Assembly (NCBI GenBank): GCA_028564675.1 | Contig: JAOVVO010000055.1 | Span: 62,001-126,000 of the forward strand | Length of the DNA stretch: 64,000 bases | Source of the DNA: Onchocerca lupi | Lineage: Eukaryota; Nematoda; Chromadorea; Rhabditida; Onchocercidae | Reading direction: 5' to 3' | In this document: one piece after another, positions 53,201 to 64,000 of the stretch | How the letters are laid out: each line of letters starts with the position of its first letter | Position numbering within the stretch: position 1 is the first letter of the stretch | The notes under the pieces: generated by a model | The model's database searches: none | The model's input: the letters and a program-made list of their open reading frames with translations, nothing else | What the model was told of the DNA's origin: nothing | Translations under genes and position numbers: made by a program

Positions 53201-56200
53201 AAGAATAAAACCATTTTAATCCTGTTGTAATCTCCTACTTTCATTTAGCAGTAGAAATTAAAAGAAAGCTAATTCCAAATTCAAACCTTTCTTCGAATTT
53301 CAAAATTCCAAAAATCGTTCAGTGGAAGTGGCAAATCGTGCACATTTAGCGATTTTCTTGAACATCTATTAGTCTCAGCTGGCTTTACTTTCTTCAGCGG
53401 TCGACTTAATCTAGGATCTTCCACAAGCAAACTGAAAACAGTACCATCAGGAAATTCACCGGGACTAAGCTTGCTGCATTCATTTCTCCAGCACTGGTTA
53501 TTTGACCTGTAATATCAATCTATATTTACTTATGTGTTTTAACATGTTTTGAGCATCAAATATGTGAATAATTCTGCGGCATCCCGTCGACTTAGAACTT
53601 CTTCACCACTTTTCAAAAATTATATAGGATAAACGTCGAAGATGCTGCATTCAGCTTTGTTTAAAAGTGCTACATCTGATAAGATTTTATAGAGCATTAT
53701 TAGATGAACTTTCCTTTATATACTTATCATTTGTTTTCCATTTTCATTGCATAAAATGAGCGGTAAAAACTAACACGAATTCTTTCATCCCAGAATCCAT
53801 AATCTCATTTTCTTCGACAACAGCAAGAACTTCACGTAATATTTCAAATGATTTAGGACCATATAACCTGAGTCGAACCATCTGATCACTTAAATCTAAT
53901 AACTGAAAAATAACTTCGTTAACATAATTTTTTTAGCGTAAATAACAAGATTTTGATTATATGAGTAGATTTTATGATTATATAAATTATATTAGTTAAT
54001 AATAAATTTTAAGAAAGCCGGAACCAAGAATCTGATTATGAACAAATTTAATCATTCCACTTATAATTATGCAAAATATAAGTAGATTGTTCCATTTTAA
54101 GTATGAATTAAAGAAATTTCAGAAGTGTATCAGAATTTTTAAACAATGAAAAAACATCCATTAAACAACCAGCTGTTACTATCAATTCGTCAGAAAAATG
54201 TGCACATTATTCGAAATTTGGATTCGGATTTTTTCATAACTATTGATAATTTTGCATATTTGTCGAAGGAGAGAGAGGAGAAAGGCTATTCTCCTTTGCA
54301 TATATTTGGAAAACTTCATGCTTTTAAGAAATAAAATACGGAAGAAATGCAATCATAATCACGACATGATTCAAAAATGATCTAATTTTATCAAAATCAT
54401 CAAAAAATAAGGGATAATGCCTTAGAGATCTACAATGAAAAACAATATTATCGTAATATTTAACCCTTAAAATTAATGAGGTTCAACAACCATCAATTTT
54501 ATAAAATGTATATATAAGAGAGAGAGAGAGAGAGAGAGAAAAAGAGAAAGAAAATTGATAAGTGACACAATTATAAAAAACTATACCTTTAGATCTTCAC
54601 TATTTTCGTAGATATCCGTCTTCATCTGTAAATTACGTAACCTCCATTCATCTATATTGCGTGGCACTTTGTCTGTTCCTATAAGATCTACTTCTTGATC
54701 CTGTTTTTTCAATTTTAGCAGATCGATAAATTTTGACAACATATTTTTACTGGAAGAGGGATGTGTCCAGACAGCTAACGTGTACTTTTGATCAGTCCTG
54801 GAAATACAGGACTATAGAACTCGGATTTCTACCAAATTTATTGATATAAATTTGGTGAAACTTTAAATTTGATGGATAGAAACAAAAATGAAACTTTAAA
54901 TTTGATGGACAGAAAAAATAAATTTAAAAATATTCTAATAATAATTCAAACATTCGGTCGATAAACAAAACATGAATTTTCGAAAATTTGTCGCTTCTTT
55001 TTATCCTATCTCTTAATATCTTGAATTCTTACGAAAACCTTATACAGAAGAGTTAATAACTGGTTTTAGAAAACAATCGGTTGATTACTCTTTATCATTG
55101 AATATGTTGGTGAATGAAAAATGAAAAATTAACCTCTACTATATTACAATATTTCAGTGCATACAACTATTTTTAATAAAAATCTTTAGATAAATATCCT
55201 TCTTTTTAGATTAATTACCCTTCATTCTTCTATAGAATGGAGATTGCAAAAATTTACCTGTGCTTACTCCATAGAAATCTAGCAGGTCCAATGAAACCAC
55301 GCGGATACTTGCCTGGTTCGTATAACATAACTGGCATCTCAAAACGACCGTCTAAAGCAGTCTTGAATGCAAATGTTGGGCCAACTTCAGGTGCACAAAT
55401 GTTACGTAATAGCTCAATTATTGTTACTTGACTTGTTCCAATTATCTGAAAAAATTAAAAAACTTCCATTCCACTATCAAATAATTGCAGTTTTAAATGA
55501 GAAAGGATTATAATAAATTTACTGTTCGCATAGAATAAATTTAATGTTTGCACTGTTCTAACTATTAAATTACCAAAGATTTTGTAAATATTACTCTGGT
55601 TTAAACCATAAAAATGATATATTCCATTTAAAGTTTGATGAGTATGTTATATTCTAAACAAATTTCATGTTCTTATATTCCAATATTAATTAGTTTAAAA
55701 CAAGCAGATATAACCACTGAATGCCCTATCAATAAACAAATTAAAGTAAGAAAATGAATCAGTCAGGTTATCTGGATATCACTGCGAATCATTCGAGAAG
55801 TTGACACTAAGAGGTGCAGTTATGTCATCAAAAGCCGTAACAAGCGAATTTTGATTTGTCTTGATATTGGCATATATACCAATAATATCACAATCAATAA
55901 TATTGTAAGTTAAACTCCTTTAAGAAAATCCATGATAAAGCTTGATTTCAATTCTCAAAATCTTGTAATTTGAAAAAAAAAAAGAAAAAAAAAGAAAATT
56001 TTGCATATCTTCTTGAAGAAAAATGATTAAGATTTTTGAATTTACCTGGAAACAGCGCAAGAAGCTAACATCTCGTACAACACAATGTCGCATAGCATCA
56101 CGATGAGACGGTCGAAAAGCTCGTTGATAACTGCAGAACGGTAAATTGTATCCCCATTTCTGGATCATTCGAAAACGTTTTGCATGCCATATATGTGTTT

Positions 56201-57121
56201 CAAGCCATACATGTTTTCGTTGGCGTCTGATATAATTCTAGAATTTACATTAGTTATTAAAGTTCGAAGAAATTATAATAACTAGAAAATTTCATTTTAT
56301 AAATTGAAGCAAGCTGAAACTACTGAAGGAAATACTGTTTTACGCATTATCAAAATATAAGTGAATATGCACTGATTCATGAAGATAAGTAGATGTGCTA
56401 ATCACAAATTAAGAAGGACAGAAATGCATATAATTTCATCGCTGTTATAATATGATGCATCTATGGAAGAAGAGGCATTATTTAACTTGTATGATCATAG
56501 AAGATTCAGAGTTGAACTGGTAACCAAAAAATCATATGATTTTCATACTGCAAGTAAACAGTGCATGGAATAAACTGCCCGATGACTTATTTCGATCATT
56601 TTAGTGATTCCAATTTAAGTATTTCAGAAAAATTAACCAAAAGTAAGTTTCTTGGTCGTCTTCTCCAAAAGCGACTAGGTGGCTTTTGACGATGTTTCGA
56701 AGCTGCAATTGATGAAATTGCAAAACGACGTTGCATACGTGGGAAACGCTTTATGTTGTAGGACATTGCACGACGACGCATATGACGTGGTAAGCGCTGT
56801 ACTGCTGTACGTGGTCCTTTAGTCACTTCTCCTGATATCAACACGCGATTATCGACGGCCTTGAAAAAGCGTACCAGTTAATTTTCTTTTGGAAAACACA
56901 CAGAATTAAAAATCAATCTGTCAAATGTTCAATACAAAGTACCACTTAATATGCCCAACAATATTTCCTAAATTTCTTCCAAGGACAAATTTCAGAAAAC
57001 CAACCTGAATTAACTCAGCAATTTGTCTCACTCGTTCTTTCACAAAATGCATTACATTAACACCACGTGGTCGTGGACAATACTCATCTCCCTCACTTTC
57101 CTCCATTACTGAAAATGACAT
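50272..57121 (-). CDS. popl-1: POP1, subunit of RNase P and RNase MRP
   Basis: Fifteen exons on the minus strand: 57121-57005, 56859-56638, 56237-56046, 55445-55258, 54797-54587, 53902-53775, 53506-53287, 53056-52973, 52685-52598, 52503-52340, 51981-51855, 51675-51449, 51313-51222, 50919-50740 and 50458-50272. They total 2427 bases, 808 residues plus stop. The N-terminal part is very Arg-rich, with RLPRHMRRRAMSYN and later WLETHIWHAKRFRM and SYQRAFRPSHRDAMRHC; these are signatures of the POP1 RNA-binding domain. The central POPLD domain has IPILLIVRNTG, LEFWLALQYGTARSIG and FNFPADVPDCDAG. The C-terminal part has GFAIGYCCLP and VLFRNVTS, as in other POP1 proteins. POP1 scaffolds the RNA in RNase P (tRNA 5' maturation) and RNase MRP (rRNA processing) in the nucleolus. 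It is 576 bp downstream of mrps-17 on the same strand. Human POP1 is about 1020 residues. Confidence 0.95.
54516..54540. repeat. (GA)n microsatellite
   Basis: About 12 AG units in an intron of popl-1, followed by more purine-rich sequence. Confidence 0.85.
54856..54915. repeat. 27-bp direct repeat
   Basis: Copies at 54856-54882 and 54889-54915 differ at one base, separated by 6 bases, in an intron of popl-1. This is a simple short tandem duplication. Confidence 0.85.
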
Positions 57122-57697
57122 TTTATTTTTATTAATTATACGCTTAACACTGAATATCTAATATGATAACTTATCAAAGATCTCTTTATCAGCAGTTGTC
57201 TTTTCAACAACCTCGAAAATCCTCGAATCGCAGAAAAGCTTATTCTCATAATTTGATTTAGTGAACAGGCTTCGAAAAAAGTATTGGCAAAAATTTTGAG
57301 CTGAATAAAGGATGACATATACACTTGTAATTGAAATTTATTTTTCGGAAAATTTAAAATTCAGCAAGTAATATGTACTATTGAAACACATGTACTCGAT
57401 AAGAGAAAAAAAACGCAAAAAAAATATACAAATATAACAAATCAAAGGAATGTAAAAGTTATGATGAATTTTCACAGATATAAACGAGAAATAAAATTTA
57501 GATTAGATAGATAAGTAAGTTATCTCTCATGTGGAAAACGATACGTCTCATATATCATGTGAATATGCAAAGATGATAACTAATATGAGGAAAAATATTA
57601 AAAAGCTCTGAGTTTTAAAAACTGAGATATTAACTTAAAATTTAAATAAGTGCATGCCAAAAAAACCTAATTTGTTTTATCAACATGGTTAATCATC
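57122..57697 (-). other. Spacer between mrps-17 and popl-1
   Basis: Five hundred and seventy-six bases on the minus strand between the mrps-17 stop and the popl-1 ATG. No exon or clear spliced-leader acceptor is seen next to the popl-1 ATG. Its length is compatible with either a separate promoter or an operon. Confidence 0.5.
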
Positions 57698-60064
57698 TTA
57701 TTCTTTATCCTTGCTTAATGCTTCTTCCTTTTCTTTACTGATATTTTTGATCATTCGTCTCGTCGATAAACGTCCCTGCTTCGACAGTTCACGTTGACTT
57801 ATCGCCATTTTACGGGTATTCAACCGTCGCCACTGTATATTCCGTTTTTCTTCGAATAACAACACATCCTAAAGCAAAAAAAAAAAAAATTCAGTTTCTT
57901 CTTTGAACTAAATAATTTAAAAGTTTATTGATAGCCAAAGCAGAAAATGGCAAACGAATAATGGCTATCACCCTCAGTAAATAAACAACATGAAAAAACG
58001 CATGTCATCAATAGGAAACATACTATTCAGGAAACTGAAAAGCTTCAGTATTTTGGTGCTAAATTCAGTGACATCAATCACGAGAATTGATGGAAAATTT
58101 TGAATTCTAGAATAATACTTTAAACAACACTAAAACTATAAAGGGTGCAAGAATATTTCGATTCATTAAGCTATTCAAAAAAAGACATTCAACAAGCCAC
58201 TCAAAAAAAAGACGTTTTCAAAAAAAACATTGATGTTGATGCAAACTAATAAAATTAAATGGTATTTACTCAATTGGTAAAAAAAGAATATTTCTGCTAT
58301 CCACTGCTCACGATGCGTTTACTCAAGATTTGCGCGACTGCACGTTAAAAACGACTTGCATCAATTATCAAAAAATAATAACTAAATAGCTATTATATGT
58401 ATTAGCTCGTCGAGCTATTTGATATAGTTTATAATTTATTCTTGGAACTTATAGGAAACTGCCTCCTTTGATAGATTGCCGAAACAGTTCTACACAGCTA
58501 AAACCTCATTTAATTGAATTCAAAAATTGCATAAATAATTCAAGGAAAAGTTCATACGTATGATGATGGTTCCTCGATAATTTCTTTCACTAATTTTGTT
58601 TGTAAGTTGATATCGTCCTCATATTTCTCCTTAATTACTCGTTTTTTTGTGACTGGATCGATAATATTACCATACTTAAACATTACTCGATCAACAATAT
58701 GTGTGACTAATTTAGCCGGTCGCTTTTTTACATCACATTTTGTGATCAAAATAGTGTCACCCAATCCTGAAAATATTCCAACAGTTACTTAAGTTCCGAC
58801 TAAAACTTCACCTAAATCTAATTCCCACTTCGAATAAATGTTATCAAAGTCTATGCACAAATTATGGATATGTGCTTAATCAATGTTTCTATATCTGTCT
58901 CTAAGTTCCTAAAATACAGAAATTAACAAGCTTGATGCATGGAGTTTTTGAATTCCAAGTAATCGCCAAGTATAATAAAAGCGAAGAATCGCATCAAAAT
59001 TTATATTAATTTTTGCAAAGTCATAACAAAGTATAGAGACAAAACAAAAATTTTTAGTAAAACATTCAAGGAAAGAGAAAATTGAGAAATTTCAAAAAAT
59101 TTTATCAGGATCAGTAAATTTCACAATCTCTAGAAAATAAATTTTGCTGTGAAGTCAAGAAAAATTACCAGCTGTGTTTTTTGGATCCAATGCCCATAGA
59201 TCAATAGGTCGTGCAAAATACTTTTTAATATATTCATCAAAATCATTTAATCGACATCGAACCTAAAAACGACATAACATCGTTATTATTCTTCAATCAG
59301 AAACATCGATGTTATGAATATACTACCTTTCATGAGGCGATATATTATTAACAATGCATAATTTGATTTTTAGTGAAAGAGTTAAAGGCCACAATAATTT
59401 CCACGAACTAATTACAAATCAAAGATTCCACTTTACCTGGACACATGGAATTTTATCATTTCCAATATGTGTATGTTTTAATACCTTTCCCAACAACATA
59501 TCTAGTGTGTTTTTGGATAATTCGGTCTTGAACTGAAAATAAATTGACGTTTAGAAATAAAATATCAATAATAAATGAGTGAGGAAAATTATCTGACTGA
59601 TCATCCTTAGATTATGATTTTAATTTAAAAAATTCGGAACTTCGAAACTGACACTGCAATAATTGCAATATAAAATACTTGTACACATCTCATATCTCTG
59701 ATGGAGTAATAATATTGTTACAGCAATAATAGCAATATGATCTAAGAATGCTGAAAAGCGATTAATTATGGATAAAAGAAACCTAAGATTTAAAAGAAAA
59801 AGTTTGTATTTCATATTTTCCCTTCCTAACCAAACTATTTTTCTGTTTCCACAATTTTAATATATTCATACACTTGGAGATCCCGAAGCAGTTTTGCAAA
59901 TTCCACAGACATCCAATAAGATTCTAACAACTTTGACTCTTGGAACTTCGTGTCTTAAAGTAAACTTACACAACTAGCTGTGCTTTCGTATCTTAAAGTA
60001 AACTTACACGACTAGCTGTGCAAAACACAGGTTCCATTTTCAACAATTGTGCTGCAAAATTCAT
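57698..60064 (-). CDS. mrps-17: Mitochondrial ribosomal protein S17 (uS17m)
   Basis: Five exons on the minus strand: 60064-60008, 59532-59437, 59262-59169, 58766-58558 and 57868-57698. They give 627 bases, 208 residues plus stop. The S17 OB-fold is visible from MLLGKVLKHTH (about residue 31) through VQVRCRLNDFDEYIKKYF to GDTILITKCD and the RPAKLVTHIVDRV that ends the fold. A conserved YGNIIDPVTKKR follows, as in animal MRPS17 (GKVIDPVTGK in man). The C-terminal 70 or so residues are charged and helical-looking and are an extension compared with bacterial S17. The protein belongs to the small subunit of the mitochondrial ribosome. ATG 60064 gives a short basic/aliphatic start fitting a mitochondrial presequence; ATG 60037 is a possible internal start. 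The donor of exon 1 lies in a 38-bp duplication (see findings). Confidence 0.92.
59954..60022. repeat. 38-bp tandem duplication covering the mrps-17 exon 1 donor
   Basis: The 31-base string beginning TCTTAAAGTAAACTTACAC occurs at 59954-59984 and again at 59992-60022 with one difference (A/G), a spacing of 38. On the minus strand each copy carries the end of exon 1 and a GTAAGTTT donor. Confidence 0.85.
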
Positions 60065-61988
60065 AGTTCATTATTTTACCACTGTCTCATTTTCTTCAAA
60101 CCTAAAACATTTTCATTTTAAAAAGTTTCATCATTCAAGACGAAGCTAAAAGAAAGTCCCTTAGTCGAATGATAATTTCGCATTTTAAATACATCAAAAT
60201 AAATCATACCAATCTTTTATCATCAAAATCAGTGACTCCAACTTAACACACAGGGCAAAATTCGCAATAACTCATTTTCAGATAATTCTCAAACAACAGG
60301 CACGCCTGCAGATCCTGCCTTATAAGAGAATCCAGTCTGTCCAAGTTCTTCAAAAATCTCTAAAGCTAACATCATTTGAAATTTCTTTTTTTGGCAATAA
60401 CTTCCCAGAAACTTGTCCTTCAAGCTTAACAACGAAATCACTATCAATACACTGGAAATCAACAGTTGCGAAAACAAAGACGTCGGTCTTCAGGTTTTAT
60501 TTAGCAATTTTTCAAATCTTTTAATACACGAAACATCTTCAAGCAAAAAAAATTCAATTTCCACGGGAATTCCAGAATATCATGATTTCGACCAACAAAA
60601 GATTAACAACAGACTGACTCTCGATACATAAGTATTTTGAAAGAAAAATGACCCAATTATCAGATTTGTGAAAATTTTAGATTTAAAAATAATATTTTTA
60701 TGCAAATTGATCGATCTTTATAGATATTCTTGAAAGTATCACAGTGCGAATCTTATAAACCATACAAATAATAGTTCTTTCGTTTTTTTTTTTTTTAAAC
60801 ACACAGAAAGCAAAGCGGACGAAAAAAAAATCAGTATTCAAGCGCCTTACACAAATTATATTTTTGATTATTAATTATAATTTCCTTTCTTTACACTTCC
60901 CGATTTCTTTCTTTGAAGACTTTAAAAAACTCTACAAATCAGGAGCTTCTCTTCAATGGTTTAAATTTATATATACACTTTCACTCTCCCATCCATTTGA
61001 CTGCTCTTTTCCAGCAATGTTCACGAAGTTCTGGATGCTAAAAAATTTCTTTAAATATATATGTATATACCCGAATTACGCTTCAACAACTGCAAATTGA
61101 TGATAATTTAAGATTAAATTCATAGTTCGTAATAGTGACAATAATAATATTGAAGAACAAATATACAGGAATCGAATTTAAAAATGCTAAACATGATTTT
61201 CGACTACACAAAAAATACAAGCAAATGAAAAAATTGATGAAAAAGGAGCATGCCAATTGTAATGAGATTCTTGAAAAACCTAGTAAAAAAGGAGAAAAAT
61301 AGTGAATTTAAAAAAGAGATACATAATGGAATCATATACAAAAAAAAAAGTAACATGTAAAAGGAAAATTAACGAAATTTCTACATAAGCAAAGCAGAAA
61401 CATTTTTTGCTAATCATCAAACTAAGATCAAGAAAATATGTCAAAAATGTCTCAGTCTGAAAATTTTGCTTAATCAGAACCTCCTTGTCATCTTTTCTTT
61501 TTTTCTCACCATCTTATACATATTTGATCTTACCATCTATATTTATCCTCTCCTTATAATTAAATCAAATGATTTTCAGAAATAGTTATTTAAGAATAAT
61601 TTCGGTGATTTAGGTAGATCTAGGAATGATTTAAAGAATTTCGCTGCGGACGGAGAAACAGTAAACGCAAAAATAAAAGATGAGAAGTATTTTAATGAAG
61701 AAATGAAATACAAATAAAAGATAGCACAACTTTCCAACCCTACTAAAATTCACACAATTCCTATATTGCTTCTGATCATCCATGAACTTCACAAAAATCA
61801 ATTCAATAATTTACTTGATTAGTATGTGACATGAAATATAAATCCTTAATAAATTATAATCTGAACAGATTATTAAATTACAGGAAGAATATGCAACAGA
61901 AAGCAAAGCGTTGCGCATTATTTCACAAGGAATGGAAAAATAAAATTAAACTGATTGTTTTGTTTAAGCTATTTATGAATCCTTTACT
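60065..61988. other. Intergenic between lis-1 and mrps-17
   Basis: This 1.9-kb stretch has no recognisable gene. Around 60270-60630 several frames on both strands are open at once, with a local rise in G and C, but none gives a protein I know. T and A runs occur near 60786. Confidence 0.5.
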
Positions 61989-63823
61989 TCAACGACACTC
62001 CCATACTTTAATTGTCATATCCACACTAGATGTCACAACGTAAGGTAGAGATGGATGGAAATCTGAAACGAAAATCTGTAAGATTAACACATTCTAAATA
62101 TTCGTTATTTAATATTGCCTCTAATATTTTTGAAACTTGAGAGAAATAACATGCAATGAAAATATATACAAAAAAAGACAACACCAACTAAATGAAGAAC
62201 CTCACTCACGACACGCTCGGAAGCTTCAGAAAACTCTGCTTGAATGGATTACATTGAAAGAATGACCCAGCAAGTTAGCAAGATGGTTAATTTCTTGAAT
62301 TTGTCAAACAAATTCTCAGACTTTCAGAAAAAATGAAAAATGAATATGATATATGATTTTTCATAATGTCAAATATAAATAACACAAACCAAGCGAACTG
62401 ACGAAGTGCTTATGAGCATCCAGTGTCTTGGTACAACGCTTCTGTGCAATTGCCCATATACGTAGTGTTTTATCATCTGCAACTGAAAGCAGATATTTAC
62501 CAGCCGGATGAAATCGCAATCCACGGACCCAGTTATCGTGACCAATCTGAAAACGACGCCATTCTATACATTTCAGATGGCTAATTGACCACAGGGAAAA
62601 TAAATTCATTTCTAATTTTATTTATTATAGAAGAAATCGATTTTTGTTGGTTTTGAACTTATTTCATAGCTTTGCTGATCATTTTTGACTTTTATTAAAA
62701 TTCATTGATAAGACAGCAAAAACATGATTTACGCGCTAGTGTCATCACTATGCTGAAGAGTTCAATAGATTTTGCAGACTCCATCCATTTGCTGATTACG
62801 TCGCGGTAATTCTGATAGTTCCATTAAGTTTTTCAATACGGAATAATGTATTTGCTGCTTGCTCAAACTTCTAGAAAATACATTTTGTTGTGGTGCAGAA
62901 GAAAATAATTAATTAAAAACTTGCCAGAGTAAATAAACAACATCCAGCATTAATATCAAAAAACTTGATCGTTTTGTCACGAGAACCAGAGACAAGAATC
63001 GGTCCCAATTTCGGTGCAACCATACTATCATTTTTCTTTGCATCACCATTCATTTGCACTGAAAAATAGTTTCTTTTCTAAAAAATTTGAATTCTTGATA
63101 CTTATAATTGGCTCGCTGCGTTATGATCTGGTAATCAACATACTCATGCATCTATTTAAGCAGTTTGAAAATGAAAACAGTGAAGGAAAAATGATTGGAG
63201 AGACAGACAAACAGAACCTAGAATTGGAGGAAACTGTGGGATTTCCGCAACGCTGGGAATGATAATATTTTAAACTAAGAATAACGTTCTATATTTGGAA
63301 TCAAAAAAAAAAAGGGCTAACAGAAGGAAAAATTAAAGTAATATAAATTAAGAATAGAAACCTACAAACATGATCTTGTTCAGCTTCAGCGACATAACGA
63401 AGAGTCTTGTCAGGTGCCCATTGAATACACTCAACAACGTGTTCGTGATCATGGAATCGCATTTTATATTCTTTTGATATAGTATTCCATACGCAAATTG
63501 TCTACAATAAAAAATTTTTTAAAGAAAACATATAAAAGAACGAATATATAGAAAGCAGAGCTGGTTCACTATTCCTTTTCTTTTTTTTTTTTTCAAGTGT
63601 GAGATATCGAAGAAACTCTAATACTGACTCTGTGAAGAATTCTTTTTGCAAAAAACTAAAATTACCTGGTCATTACTACAGGACGCAAACATATTTCCAT
63701 CGTGATGCACACGTACCATTCGTACCCATTCATTATGGCCTGAAAATGTTCGGACACAATAACCCGATGCTACTTCCCACATTTTCACCAAATGATCTCG
63801 TGAAGCAGATAGTAAATGATCAC
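61989..63823 (-). CDS. lis-1: LIS1, 3' part (WD40 dynein regulator), continues beyond the window
   Basis: Five exons on the minus strand: 63823-63666, 63501-63366, 63058-62925, 62546-62390 and 62062-61989. They encode the last 218 or so residues. WD repeats follow one another: HLLSASRDHLVKMWEV, the next blade with GHNEWVRMVRVHHDG, an insert between blades starting EAEQDHVLQMNGDA, then LVSGSRDKTIKFFD, GHDNWVRGLRFHPAGKYL with ADDKTLRIW, and the last blade ending IKVWECR, the LIS1 terminus. LIS1 binds dynein and NUDEL in the cytoplasm and controls nuclear and centrosome positioning. The N-terminal LisH and coiled-coil exons are outside the window. The intron between 62925 and 62546 has a GC donor. 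The insert after the fourth visible exon border reads differently from the vertebrate one. Confidence 0.95.
62922..62927 (-). other. Non-canonical GC splice donor in lis-1
   Basis: The minus strand reads CTG then GCAAGT. Only this boundary keeps the frame from FTL to the conserved GHDNWVRG. The nearest GT (4 bases on) breaks phase. Confidence 0.8.
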
Positions 63824-64000
63824 CTGAAAATAAAAAACTTAATTTAACTTCATTAATTTTTTCCGTCAAAAGAATTCATTCTAACTTTTATTTACATCTC
63901 ACATCCTTTTAAATCCAATCCCTACAAAATAAGGATCACCAGTATAAAATTAAGTAATGATGACCAAAAAATTGAAAATTAAATAATGATGGACCGGTAC
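63824..64000 (-). other. Intron of lis-1 running off the window
   Basis: Starts with a good acceptor (TTTTCAG) for the first visible lis-1 exon. No further exon is seen before the window ends. Confidence 0.6.

Overview
The window looks like nuclear DNA of a parasitic nematode, most likely a filarial worm. It is AT-rich, the genes are split into many short exons with GT-AG introns, and there are two nematode cuticle collagens and a patched-related (PTR) protein. A small decayed fragment in one intergenic region resembles bacterial 2-oxoglutarate dehydrogenase of the alpha-proteobacterial type. That is what one expects from old transfers from a Wolbachia endosymbiont. All exon models were built by eye from reading frame, splice sites and family similarity; no alignment or RNA data were available. 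For the fully modelled genes the exon lengths add up to whole codons.

Layout, left to right. Positions 1-1128 hold the 3' end of an unrecognised plus-strand gene. Positions 1386-10632 hold a 25-exon SETDB1/MET-2-type histone H3K9 methyltransferase (Tudor, MBD, pre-SET, bifurcated SET). Two tandem minus-strand cuticle collagens follow (11382-15037 and 17871-20735); both encode 303 residues and share intron phases. Positions 22220-26740 hold mlh-1, the MutL homologue of mismatch repair (plus strand, 12 exons, 685 aa). It converges with a PTR gene (minus, 26907 to about 32701, 5' end unresolved). A 6.6-kb gene-poor stretch follows and contains the bacterial-like relic. Positions 39283-41551 hold a RING-H2 protein with a TRAIP-like RING and a very acidic tail. 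After another gene-poor stretch, the rest is all minus strand: lnkn-1/ITFG1 (43681-49227, 613 aa), popl-1/POP1 of RNase P/MRP (50272-57121, 808 aa), mrps-17 (57698-60064, 208 aa) and the 3' part of lis-1 (61989 to beyond 63823).

The genes do not form one pathway. Most are conserved housekeeping genes (chromatin silencing, mismatch repair, RNA processing, mitochondrial translation, dynein regulation) with two cuticle genes and a membrane protein among them. mrps-17 and popl-1 are 576 bp apart in the same direction, and from memory they are also neighbours in C. elegans, so an operon is plausible.

The points most worth checking are the bacterial SucA-like relic at 38653-38835, a duplicated splice donor in mrps-17, a GC-AG intron in lis-1, a perfect 21-bp inverted repeat in an mlh-1 intron, an odd open frame with a GC-rich hairpin in an lnkn-1 intron, and a lone exon resembling the N-terminus of inositol monophosphatase. 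I found no clearly new multi-gene system.
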